Shown: piece by piece, positions 50,131-58,644 of the stretch
How positions within the stretch are numbered: the stretch's first letter is position 1
Layout: every line of letters begins with the position of its first letter
NCBI GenBank assembly: GCA_035491895.1
Contig: DATJJY010000065.1
Coordinates: 16,545-80,544 of the forward strand
Source: DASTHG01 sp035491895
Lineage (GTDB): Bacteria > Gemmatimonadota > Gemmatimonadetes > Gemmatimonadales > GWC2-71-9
Direction of reading: 5' to 3'
DNA length: 64,000 bases
Program-made: the position numbers and the translations under genes
Notes under the pieces: model-generated
Seen by the model: only the letters and a program-made list of their open reading frames with translations
The model's database searches: none
What the model was told of the DNA's origin: nothing

Positions 50131-50585
50131 TGCCAAACCCCCTCTCACTCGTTGCCTGGATGGTGGACCGGGACCGCCGCGAGGAGATCCTGGGTGACCT
50201 GTGCGAGCTCCGCGCCAGGGAATCGGTCGGGGCGTTCTGGGGCGACGTTGTCAGCGTGTGCATCCATGCGCGGCGCGTCCGGCGCTGGGCCGGAACGGCG
50301 GCGGCGCTCCTGCTGCTTGGGCTCGCCTTCCTTCCCCGAGATCCCAGGCACCACATCGTCACGGCGCGTGACGCGGCGGGGTCGTTCGCGCTCGAGTTCG
50401 ACGGGTTGCGCGTCGTGCGGGCGACCCTCGACGGCGCCCCGGTCGCCGCCGAGCGACTGGTGCAGGACGACGGCCGGCTCGTGATCCGCGGCGGGGCGGG
50501 AAGCGCCGACTTGAATATCCGGCTGCGTCCCGACGGCCGCTTTTACTGGCGCGGCCGCGTTCCCCGGGGGAATCCCACACACTAG
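50130..50585 (+). CDS. Short membrane protein resembling an isolated permease prefix domain
   Basis: The 151-residue product opens with 'WMVDRDRREEILGDLCELRARE', the signature of the cytoplasmic prefix found before FtsX-type permeases next to padR genes. One helix follows ('WAGTAAALLLLGLAFLP', about residues 53-69), then a C-terminal extracytoplasmic beta-rich part ('SFALEFDGLRVVRATLDG', 'VIRGGAGSADLNIRLRPDG'). The large permease body is absent, so this is a stand-alone anchored protein or a cut-down permease. It overlaps padR by 1 base. Confidence 0.75.
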   Translation: MPNPLSLVAWMVDRDRREEILGDLCELRARESVGAFWGDVVSVCIHARRVRRWAGTAAALLLLGLAFLPRDPRHHIVTARDAAGSFALEFDGLRVVRATLDGAPVAAERLVQDDGRLVIRGGAGSADLNIRLRPDGRFYWRGRVPRGNPTH

Positions 50586-50627
50586 GCGGGTCGGGCGCGT
50601 GCGACGGTTTGTCGTCGTTATATCTCA

Positions 50628-50640
50628 TACATTGTAGAAC
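50628..50640 (+). promoter_or_regulatory. Candidate PadR operator, site 2
   Basis: TACATTGTAGAAC contains the perfect palindrome TACA-T-TGTA, 21 bases before the start of the metallopeptidase gene and 43 bases after the stop of the permease-prefix gene. It resembles site 1 before padR, so both genes might answer to the same regulator. Confidence 0.35.
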
Positions 50641-50660
50641 AACGATCGAGGAGCGTGAGC

Positions 50661-51986
50661 ATGCGTGGCGAATGGGGAATCCTGGCCGGTCTTGCCCTCG
50701 GCGCCCTGGCGCCCCGGCTATCCGCCCAGGCGCTCGACACCGGCCGCGCGCTGGGCGGCCTGCGCGAGGCCCGCGCGGCCTGCGAGGCGGATCACGGCGC
50801 CCTGTGGGGGCGCAACATCTGCGGCCCGATCGCCCTGGTGGCCCGCCGCTCGCATCTCGTGGTGGCGAACGACACCGTCCGGGGCTGGCCCTACCTACAG
50901 ATGAACGACGCCTATGTCACCGCCCTGCCGTCCGATCAGGGGGTCGCGAACACGTCCTTCACGTGGCAGGACCGGGAATGGACCATGGTCGTACTGCCTT
51001 TGCCCGACGACCGGTTCGATCGCATCGCCTTGCTGTTGCATGAAGTCTTTCACCGCGAGCAAGGCGCCCTCGGCCTCCACGCCCGGGACGCCCTCAACAA
51101 CCAGCTCGATACCCGCGCCGGCCGCACCTGGCTGCGCCTCGAGTACCGCGCGCTCGCCCGCGCCCTGGTCGCCCTCGACAGCGCCCCCGACGCGATCCGC
51201 CGTCGTACCGAAGACGCCCTGCTCTTCCGCGCCTACCGCCGCCTGCTCTTCCCCGGCTCCGACTCTCTCGAGACCAGCTTGGAGATGCAGGAAGGACTCC
51301 CCGAATACAACGGCGAGCGCCTCGCCATGCAGCTGACCGGCCTCACGCCCTCCCGCGTGGCCCGTGCCGTGATGCAGCGCGAGCATCTGGGTACCTACGT
51401 GCGTGGGTTCGCCTACGGGACCGGGCCCGCCCTCGGCGTGCTGCTCGACCACTTCGATCCGGCCTGGCGAACGGAGGTCCGCACCCACCGCGATCCGGCG
51501 GGCCTGCTTGCCCAGGCGGTTCGGTTTCAGCCGCCGGCGAGACTGGGATCGGCGGCGCGCGATCGCGCCCGCGAGTATGGATGGACGCAGGTGGATTCCG
51601 AGGAAGGCGCCCGTGAGCTGGCCCGCGCGCCCGAGATGCGCTCGTATCAGGCGCGCTTGGTGGACGGCCCGACCATCACGTTCCGTCAGTCGCGCGATTC
51701 CCTGGCGTGGGGCTTCGATCCCAATACGCTGATCGGGTACGACCTGAGCCACACGATCTACCCGACGGGCTCCTTCACCGGACCGTGGGGCTCCCTGTCG
51801 GTGGATTCGGGCGGCGTGCTGGTCCGCAACGACATGGCGGTACTCACCGTCGAGGCGCCCGCTGGTGGGCTCCCGTTGGGCCGGCATGTGACGGGGCGTG
51901 GATGGACTCTCGATCTCAGTGCAGGCTGGAAGCTCGTCCCCGACCCCGACCGCTCCGGGAGCTACATCGTCGTCGCAACACCCTGA
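50661..51986 (+). CDS. Exported protein with HExxH zinc-peptidase-like motif
   Basis: The 441-residue protein has signal peptide 'GILAGLALGALAPRLSAQ', then 'LLLHEVFHREQGALG' with HEVFH at about residues 127-131 and a possible third ligand in 'EMQEGLPEYNGERLA' about 75 residues on, a gluzincin-like spacing. The C-terminal 100 residues are beta-rich ('LIGYDLSHTIYPTGSFTGPWGSL'). No known peptidase family is recognised, but the site is intact. ATG 50661 is preferred over GTG 50655 because GAGGAG is 7 bases before it. The upstream DNA has a padR-like palindrome. Confidence 0.75.
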   Translation: MRGEWGILAGLALGALAPRLSAQALDTGRALGGLREARAACEADHGALWGRNICGPIALVARRSHLVVANDTVRGWPYLQMNDAYVTALPSDQGVANTSFTWQDREWTMVVLPLPDDRFDRIALLLHEVFHREQGALGLHARDALNNQLDTRAGRTWLRLEYRALARALVALDSAPDAIRRRTEDALLFRAYRRLLFPGSDSLETSLEMQEGLPEYNGERLAMQLTGLTPSRVARAVMQREHLGTYVRGFAYGTGPALGVLLDHFDPAWRTEVRTHRDPAGLLAQAVRFQPPARLGSAARDRAREYGWTQVDSEEGARELARAPEMRSYQARLVDGPTITFRQSRDSLAWGFDPNTLIGYDLSHTIYPTGSFTGPWGSLSVDSGGVLVRNDMAVLTVEAPAGGLPLGRHVTGRGWTLDLSAGWKLVPDPDRSGSYIVVATP

Positions 51987-52006
51987 CCTGCCTCGGTACC
52001 CGACTG

Positions 52007-52978
52007 CTACGGCACCAGCAGCACCTTCCCGGTCGTGCCGCGCCCGGCGAGCGCGATGTGGGCCTCTCCCGCGCTCGCCAGCGGGAATTCGCGGTCGATC
52101 CTCACGGTCAATCTTCCCTCCTGCATCCAGCGGAACAGCTCACCGCTGCGCTGCTCCAGCTCCGCCCGGGTCGCCACGTAATGGGCCAGCGTGGGCCGCG
52201 TCAGGAACAGCGAGCCGCGATGATTCAGCTGCTGCGGGTCGAGCGGCTCGACCGCCCCACTCGATTGACCGAACAACACCATCATCCCGCGTGGCGCGAT
52301 GCAGCCGAGTCCCGCCGTGAACGTGGTCTTCCCGACCGAGTCGTAGACGACCTGCACGCCCGTCCCGCCCGTGAGGCGTTTGACCTCGATCGCGAAGTCG
52401 GTCTCGGTATAGCGGATCACCTCGTCTGCTCCCGCCGCGCGCGCGAGGACTTCCTTCGCCGCCGTCGACACGGTACCGATCACACGCGCGCCGCGCTGCT
52501 TCGCGAGCTGGCACAACAGCAGGCCGACACCGCCTGCCGCCGCGTGGACGAGGCACGTGTCTCCGGCACGGAGCGGGTAGGTGCTGCAGGCGAGGTAGTG
52601 CGCCGTCATCCCCTGCAGCAGGACGGCAGCTCCCTGCGCGGTCGTGACGTCGCCGGGGAGCGGCACGACCTTGTCCGCGGGCGCGATCGCGCACTCCGCA
52701 TACCCGCGCAGCCCACCGTAATAGCACGCCACGCGATCGCCCGCTTTCAGGCCGGTCACCCCGGCGCCGAGCGCGGCGATACGTCCCGCCGCCTCCTGTC
52801 CGGGCACGAACGGCGTGGCCACCGTGTAGGCGCCCGAACGCTGATAGAGGTCGATGAAGTTTACGCCGGCTGCTTCCACCCGGATCAGGACCTCGCCGGG
52901 CCCCGGCGACGGTGTGGGGATCTCTTCGAACCGCAGGACCTCGGGACCGCCGGTCGCGTGGACCCGAACGGCCTTCAC
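52007..52978 (-). CDS. NADPH:quinone oxidoreductase (zeta-crystallin family)
   Basis: The 323-residue zinc-free medium-chain dehydrogenase has 'GEVLIRVEAAGVNFIDLYQRSGAY' and 'FVPGQEAAGRI' of the QOR branch, cofactor loop 'HAAAGGVGLLLCQLAK' (A-x-x-G-x-G) and 'VYDSVGKTTF'. It should reduce quinones or enones with NADPH in the cytosol. It starts with GTG 52978, 10 bases after the aldo/keto reductase stop, so the two reductases share a message and a likely role in carbonyl or quinone detoxification. Confidence 0.93.
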   Translation of the reverse strand: MKAVRVHATGGPEVLRFEEIPTPSPGPGEVLIRVEAAGVNFIDLYQRSGAYTVATPFVPGQEAAGRIAALGAGVTGLKAGDRVACYYGGLRGYAECAIAPADKVVPLPGDVTTAQGAAVLLQGMTAHYLACSTYPLRAGDTCLVHAAAGGVGLLLCQLAKQRGARVIGTVSTAAKEVLARAAGADEVIRYTETDFAIEVKRLTGGTGVQVVYDSVGKTTFTAGLGCIAPRGMMVLFGQSSGAVEPLDPQQLNHRGSLFLTRPTLAHYVATRAELEQRSGELFRWMQEGRLTVRIDREFPLASAGEAHIALAGRGTTGKVLLVP

Positions 52979-52988
52979 TGCGCCAATC

Positions 52989-53975
<987 letters not shown>

Positions 53976-54087
53976 GAACGCCCTCACACTCTCAGGTCGC
54001 TGATGACGGTCTAACCACGCGCCCGGCCGCGAAGTTCCGTGTCGTATTGGCCCCCGGCCTCCATGGAGTGTACATCATCCCGGTGAC

Positions 54088-54155
54088 TGATCGCGAGCGA
54101 GCGGGGTCCCTTCGGCAACCCGATGCAACCCCCTCCGACTAAGCCGAGGTGATCG
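54088..54155 (+). ncRNA. Structured leader with SAM-riboswitch-like core motifs (candidate)
   Basis: Ahead of the 11-gene cluster. A closing stem TGATCGC (54088-54094) can pair with GTGATCG (54149-54155, two wobbles). Inside are GAGCGAGCGGGGTCCC, then 'CGGCAACC' (54113-54120) and 'GATGCAACCCC', which recall the GGCAACC and GTGC-AA--CC cores of SAM-I/SAM-I-IV riboswitches. The 3' strand of the closing stem abuts GAGG (54146-54149) before the GTG start at 54160, so folding could mask the ribosome site. The class assignment is tentative. Confidence 0.4.
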
Positions 54156-54159
54156 CGCC

Positions 54160-54861
54160 GTGAGCGGGCCGAGCGGACCCACTGCCCGAGTGCTGTTGTT
54201 CGATTTCGGCGGTACGCTCGACGCCGACGGCATACCCTGGGCCCGTCGCTTCCACGAAGCATACGTGAACGCCGGCGGGCAGCTCGATTTCTCTGCGTTC
54301 GAGCCGGTCTACCAGGCCTCGGACCACGCCCTCGCCGGGCTCCCCGACATCCGCCGCCTGGGATTTCGGGTCGCCATCGAGGCGCAGGTCCGCTGCCTGC
54401 TGCCCCTGCTGCCCGACGGTGCGGAGCTCGGCCCGAAGTCACAGGCGATCGTCGCAGCCGTCCACCAGCCGGCGCTGCACATCGTCGCGCGCAATCGCCC
54501 TGTTCTCGAGCGCCTCAAGCAGAATTATCGGCTCGGGATCATCTCGAACTTCACGGGGAACCTGGCGCCCTGTCTCGACGAGCTCGGATTGAGCCCGCTC
54601 TTCGCCGTGGCGAGCGATTCGACGATCCTGGGCATCGAGAAACCCGATCCGCGGATATTCCACCTCACCCTCGATGCGCTGCGGGCGTCACCAGAGGAAG
54701 CGTGGATGGTCGGCGACAATTTCGAGGCGGACATCCGGCCCGCGGTGAGCCTCGGGTTGCGCGCGTGCTGGATGGCGCCGCCCGAGCGCCGCGCCGCCGC
54801 CGACGCCCCGCCGCACGCGCGGGTCGGCTCCCTCCCCGAGCTCCTGCAGGTGCTCCAGTGA
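54160..54861 (+). CDS. HAD-superfamily hydrolase
   Basis: The 233-residue HAD protein has nucleophile Asp15 in 'LLFDFGGTLD', 'GIISNFTG' (motif II), Lys in 'GIEKPDPRIF' and acidic motif 'MVGDNFEADI'. Residue +2 after the nucleophile is Gly where phosphatases have Asp, seen in some HAD branches and possibly altering or lowering phosphatase activity. It opens the coupled cluster with GTG 54160, right after the structured leader. It could dephosphorylate a head-group or phosphatidyl-alcohol phosphate intermediate. The stop overlaps the nucleotidyltransferase start (GTGA). Confidence 0.88.
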   Translation: MSGPSGPTARVLLFDFGGTLDADGIPWARRFHEAYVNAGGQLDFSAFEPVYQASDHALAGLPDIRRLGFRVAIEAQVRCLLPLLPDGAELGPKSQAIVAAVHQPALHIVARNRPVLERLKQNYRLGIISNFTGNLAPCLDELGLSPLFAVASDSTILGIEKPDPRIFHLTLDALRASPEEAWMVGDNFEADIRPAVSLGLRACWMAPPERRAAADAPPHARVGSLPELLQVLQ

Positions 54862-55574
54862 AGTTCCAGGGCCTCGTGCTCGCGGGGGGTGAGGGATCCC
54901 GCATGCGCGCCGACGGTGTCGCCGACACCAAGGCGCTCGTGCCGATCGGCGGCCGGCCGCAGGCGCAGTTGGTTCTCGAAGCCCTCGCCGCCGTGGGGTG
55001 CGAAACGTTGACGTGTGCTGCTCGAGACGATGCACCCGGCCTCGTCGCAGCGCTCGAGTCATGGCGCTTCGCGGTGCCGTTCCGCGTCGTCCCGTGCCGC
55101 ACGCCGACGTCGCTCCACACCTTCACCGCGGGACTGCACGCCGTCCCGCCGGGTCCAGTGTTGTGTAGCATGGTCGACACAGTCATGCGGCGCGAAGACT
55201 GGCACGCGGTCGCTGGTCAGGCTGCGGCAAGGTTGTCGGAGGGAGCTTTCGTCGTACTGGCTGTGACCACTTTCGTCAACGACAAGTCTGGCTTGTACGT
55301 GACGCGGGCGGCCACCGGGGACGTGGTGGCGTTCGAACAGGCCCCCGGCGCTGCTCCTTGTGTAACCGGGGGAGTGTACGCGCTCGGACCGGCTGTCCGG
55401 CCCCTCGCCGACGAGGCGTTGCGGTTGGGCGTGTCACGGATGCGCGGTTTCCTCGATTGGCTCGTGCGCCGGCAGGTGCGTGTTGCCGCGATCGAGGTGC
55501 CGCGTATCATCGACCTCGACCGGGCGACGGATCTGAGCCTCGCGAACGCGTGGCTGGCCGCGCCCGAGATCTGA
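54858..55574 (+). CDS. NTP-transferase (MobA/CTP-type nucleotidyltransferase-like)
   Basis: The 238-residue protein has the nucleotidyltransferase start 'FQGLVLAGGEGSRMRADG', Lys in 'DTKALVPIGGRPQAQLVLEAL' and metal-site Asp in 'LCSMVDTVM'. The pattern matches enzymes that join a sugar-, cyclitol- or aminoalcohol-phosphate to CMP or another nucleotide. In a cluster with two CDP-alcohol phosphatidyltransferases, a CTP-dependent activation of the head group is the natural reading, but this is inference. GTG start and GTGA overlap with the HAD gene. Confidence 0.85.
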   Translation: MKFQGLVLAGGEGSRMRADGVADTKALVPIGGRPQAQLVLEALAAVGCETLTCAARDDAPGLVAALESWRFAVPFRVVPCRTPTSLHTFTAGLHAVPPGPVLCSMVDTVMRREDWHAVAGQAAARLSEGAFVVLAVTTFVNDKSGLYVTRAATGDVVAFEQAPGAAPCVTGGVYALGPAVRPLADEALRLGVSRMRGFLDWLVRRQVRVAAIEVPRIIDLDRATDLSLANAWLAAPEI

Positions 55575-55578
55575 TCCG

Positions 55579-56448
55579 GTGGGGAGCGTGAGCGCGACCT
55601 CGATGACCGACTTCGTGGCCATCTATCGCAGTCCCAGCTATTCCCCGATGCAGCATCGCTCGAACGACACGGCGATCCTCGACGGGACGGTCGGGCATCT
55701 GACGTCGCGCGGCTGGCGAGTCACGGCGGTGAGTGAGGCGGAGATCGAGCGGGGCCTGCTCCCGGCGGTACCCCTCTACCTCAATATGTGCCAGGGCCCG
55801 CTCGCGTCGGAGCGGCTCATGCCGCTCGAGCTGGACGGGGCCGTGGTGCTGAACCGGCCCTCCAGCGTGCTCAACTGCCACCGCCACCGCCTGGTGCGGC
55901 AGCTGGCCAGCAGCCGGATCGCGTTCCCCCGCACCGTCGTCGTGCCGAGCTCGGCGACCGTCGCCACCGACGTGCATCTCGCGTCGCTCGGCACCGACGG
56001 GCGGCGGCTGTGGGTCAAGCGCGGCGACGTGCATGCCGAACGGCCGGAAGACGTTGTGGCGACGACCCGCACCGGGCTCGCGGCCGCGATCACCGCCTTC
56101 ACGGCGCGCGGCATTCCGTGGGTGGCGGTGCAGGAGCACGTCGAGGGCCCCGTCGTGAAGTTCTACGGAGTGGCGGATGGACGGTTCTTCCGCTATTACC
56201 GGGCTGACGGCGGCAATGGCGGATCGGCCGCGCCCGCCGATCTCGACGGCGACCGTCTGCGCGCCCTGGCGTTCGAAGCCGCGGCATTGCTCGGTCTCGA
56301 AGTGTTCGGTGGGGACGTCGCTTTTCCCGAGCCCGATCGGCCCGTGCTGATCGACATCAACGACTGGCCCAGCTTCGCGCCGTTTCGCGATGCCGCGGCC
56401 GACGCGATCGCCGGGTACGTGGTGGATCGCATGCGAGCGAGGTCATGA
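55579..56448 (+). CDS. ATP-grasp enzyme (RimK/inositol-phosphate-kinase-like fold)
   Basis: The 289-residue ATP-grasp protein has 'WVKRGDVHA' as the first ATP Lys, 'VAVQEHVEGPVVKFYGV' as the linker and second Lys, and 'FGGDVAFPEPDRPVLIDINDWPSF' with the metal-site Asp and Asn. The last two segments recall both RimK-type ligases and ITPK inositol-phosphate kinases ('DIN-FP'). The reaction could be amide ligation or phosphorylation of a head-group alcohol. GTG 55579 is used; ATG 55603 ('MTDFVAIYRS') is a fair alternative, and neither has a clear ribosome site. The stop overlaps the aminotransferase ATG. Confidence 0.82.
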   Translation: MGSVSATSMTDFVAIYRSPSYSPMQHRSNDTAILDGTVGHLTSRGWRVTAVSEAEIERGLLPAVPLYLNMCQGPLASERLMPLELDGAVVLNRPSSVLNCHRHRLVRQLASSRIAFPRTVVVPSSATVATDVHLASLGTDGRRLWVKRGDVHAERPEDVVATTRTGLAAAITAFTARGIPWVAVQEHVEGPVVKFYGVADGRFFRYYRADGGNGGSAAPADLDGDRLRALAFEAAALLGLEVFGGDVAFPEPDRPVLIDINDWPSFAPFRDAAADAIAGYVVDRMRARS

Positions 56449-57779
56449 CCGCGATCGACCGTCTGTTGCAGGTGCCGGGCCCGCGTTCCCAGAGCCTGTT
56501 CGACGCCGAGGCGAAGCACCTCGCCCCCGGCACGCAGAGCGTCGCGCTCTTCAGCCACCTCTGCATCGACCGCGGCGAAGGAGCGATCCTCTGGGACGTC
56601 GACGGCAACCGCTACATCGATCTCCTCGCCGGAGTCGCCGTCGCGAGCCTGGGCTACGCGCACCCGCGCTACGTCGCGGCGATGCAGCGGCAGCTCGAGC
56701 GCGTCCACGTCGGCAGCTTCACGACCGAGAACCGCGCGGCGCTCGTGAAGCTGCTTGCGCATCTCGCGCCGGGCGATCTCGACCGTACGCAGTTCTACTC
56801 GAGCGGCGCCGAGGCGGTGGAGGCGGCGCTGCGGCTCGCGCAGTCGCAGACGGGCCGGCGCGAGGTGATCGGGTTCTGGGGCGGATTCCACGGCAAGACG
56901 CGCGGCGTGTTGCCGCTGCTCGGCAGCTCGTTCAAGCACGGGCTCGGGCCGCTGCACCCCGGTGCGTATTCCACGCCATACGCGAGCTGCGCGCGCTGCG
57001 CCTTCGACAAGACATTCCCGTCGTGCGAATGGCACTGCGTCGAGTTCCTGAAGAAGAAGATCGCGGTCGAAACGAGCAACGACATCGCGGCCATCATCGT
57101 GGAGCCGATCCAGGGAACTGCCGGCAACATCGTGCCGCCGCCCGGCTACCTGAAGCTGCTGCGGCGCACCGCCGACGAGCTGGGCGCACTCCTGATCTGC
57201 GACGAGATGATCACGGGGTTCGGCCGCACCGGCAAGATGTTCGCGGTGGAGCACGAAGCGATCGTGCCCGACGTGATCACGATCGGGAAGGGCTTCGGCG
57301 GCGGCTTCCCGATGACAGGAATCATCATGCGGGAGTCGATCGCGTTCGCCAAGCCGTTCGCCAACCCGAGCGGCAGCTCGTCGAGCTACGGGGGCAATCC
57401 CCTCGCGGCCGCCGCGGCCCGGGTCACGGTCGAAACGATCCTCGAGGATGGGCTGGTCGAGCACGCCCGCCGGCTGGGCGAGACGATGCTGGCCGAAATG
57501 AAGCGGTGGGAAGAGACGATTCCCATCGTGAGCGACGTGCGCGGCCGCGGGCTGATGCTCGGATTCGATCTCGTGAAGCCGGGCACGCAGACGCTGCTGG
57601 ACAAGACCATCGCGCGCCGGATCTTCCACGACCTGCTGGAGCGCGGGGTCATCGCCATGATCTACAACCCTGAAGTGCGCATCAACCCGCCGCTCGTCAT
57701 CGGCGAGGAGCAGGCCATGGAAGCCCTGGCCACGATGCGCGAGGTACTGCGTGAAACCGCCCAACGCATTGGCGCATAA
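56445..57779 (+). CDS. Class III PLP aminotransferase
   Basis: The 444-residue enzyme has the fold-type I PLP Lys near residue 282 in 'ITIGKGFGGGFPMTG', Asp in 'LLICDEMITGFGRTG', 'FYSSGAEAVEAALRLA' and 'GFWGGFHGKTRG'. A Cys-rich insert 'CARCAFDKTFPSCEWHC' matches one found in several GABA/ornithine-type members and may bind metal. It should move an amino group onto an aldehyde or ketone, which in this setting could make an aminoalcohol or aminocyclitol. ATGA overlap with the ATP-grasp gene; it overlaps the next gene by 29 bases. Confidence 0.92.
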   Translation: MTAIDRLLQVPGPRSQSLFDAEAKHLAPGTQSVALFSHLCIDRGEGAILWDVDGNRYIDLLAGVAVASLGYAHPRYVAAMQRQLERVHVGSFTTENRAALVKLLAHLAPGDLDRTQFYSSGAEAVEAALRLAQSQTGRREVIGFWGGFHGKTRGVLPLLGSSFKHGLGPLHPGAYSTPYASCARCAFDKTFPSCEWHCVEFLKKKIAVETSNDIAAIIVEPIQGTAGNIVPPPGYLKLLRRTADELGALLICDEMITGFGRTGKMFAVEHEAIVPDVITIGKGFGGGFPMTGIIMRESIAFAKPFANPSGSSSSYGGNPLAAAAARVTVETILEDGLVEHARRLGETMLAEMKRWEETIPIVSDVRGRGLMLGFDLVKPGTQTLLDKTIARRIFHDLLERGVIAMIYNPEVRINPPLVIGEEQAMEALATMREVLRETAQRIGA

Positions 57780-58644
57780 AGGAGCGGCCGTCGAGGAGTG
57801 GGTCGACCTGCGGTTCTTCCGCCCGGCCGGCCTGCGCCTCGCCAGAGCCCTCGCTCCCACCGCGGTCACCCCCAATCAGGTGACGGTGTGGGGGATGCTC
57901 GTCGGTGTGCTGGCGGGTCATCTCTTCTTCTATTCCAGCCGGACAGTCAACCTCATCGGTGTGGCGCTGTTCATCGTCTCCGACATCTTCGACAGCGCGG
58001 ACGGCCAGCTGGCGCGCATCCGCGGCTCGTCGAGCCGCCTGGGCCGCCTGCTCGACGGCGCCGGGGACAGCGTCCGCTTCACGAGTCTCTACGGCCATCT
58101 GCTGGTCCGCCTGTTGCACGTCGGCTGGGGCTGGAACGGAGTGCTGCTCTTCGCCCTCGCCGGGTGGAGCCACTCGCTGCAGAGCGCGGCGATCGATTTC
58201 GTCCGCAACGCCTTCCTCGAAGTGGCCGATGGTGAGGGCGGCGAGCTCGATCTGCCCGAAGATGTGCCGGTGGACGGGCACGGTATCGCCCGTTTCGGCG
58301 CGCGTCTCTACCGCGATTACGTGCGCCGCCAGGCCTTCCTGTTCCCCCGCACGGTGCGCCTGGTACGCGCGCTGCGGCAGGGCGAGGTCTCCGGGCTGTT
58401 CGCCGAAGGATACGAGCAGCGGCTGCGCCCGTTGTTGTGGTGGTGCGCGTGGCTCGGCCAGAATTTCCGGTTCGTGTTGCTCGCCGTCGCGGCCATCGAC
58501 GCGCGTCCCACGCTGTTTCCCTGGATCACCGCGACGGCGTTGAACGCCGTGCTCGCGGGGATCATCCTCACACAGGAATCTCAGGCCGCCGCGTTGCTGG
58601 GTGAGGCCGGCGGTCCGGCCGATGGCTACGCGCGTATCCGCTGA
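57751..58644 (+). CDS. CDP-alcohol phosphatidyltransferase (first of two)
   Basis: The 297-residue integral membrane enzyme has a complete signature: Asp84-Gly85-x2-Ala88-Arg89-x8-Gly98-x3-Asp102-x3-Asp106 ('DGQLARIRGSSSRLGRLLDG'). It is larger than typical PgsA/PIS (about 200 residues), with an inserted soluble stretch near residues 150-200 ('EVADGEGGELDLPEDVPVDG'). It joins a CDP-activated alcohol to a second alcohol or phosphate at the membrane. GTG start inside the aminotransferase gene; the stop overlaps the dehydrogenase start region. The acceptor is unknown. Confidence 0.9.
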   Translation: MKPPNALAHKGAAVEEWVDLRFFRPAGLRLARALAPTAVTPNQVTVWGMLVGVLAGHLFFYSSRTVNLIGVALFIVSDIFDSADGQLARIRGSSSRLGRLLDGAGDSVRFTSLYGHLLVRLLHVGWGWNGVLLFALAGWSHSLQSAAIDFVRNAFLEVADGEGGELDLPEDVPVDGHGIARFGARLYRDYVRRQAFLFPRTVRLVRALRQGEVSGLFAEGYEQRLRPLLWWCAWLGQNFRFVLLAVAAIDARPTLFPWITATALNAVLAGIILTQESQAAALLGEAGGPADGYARIR

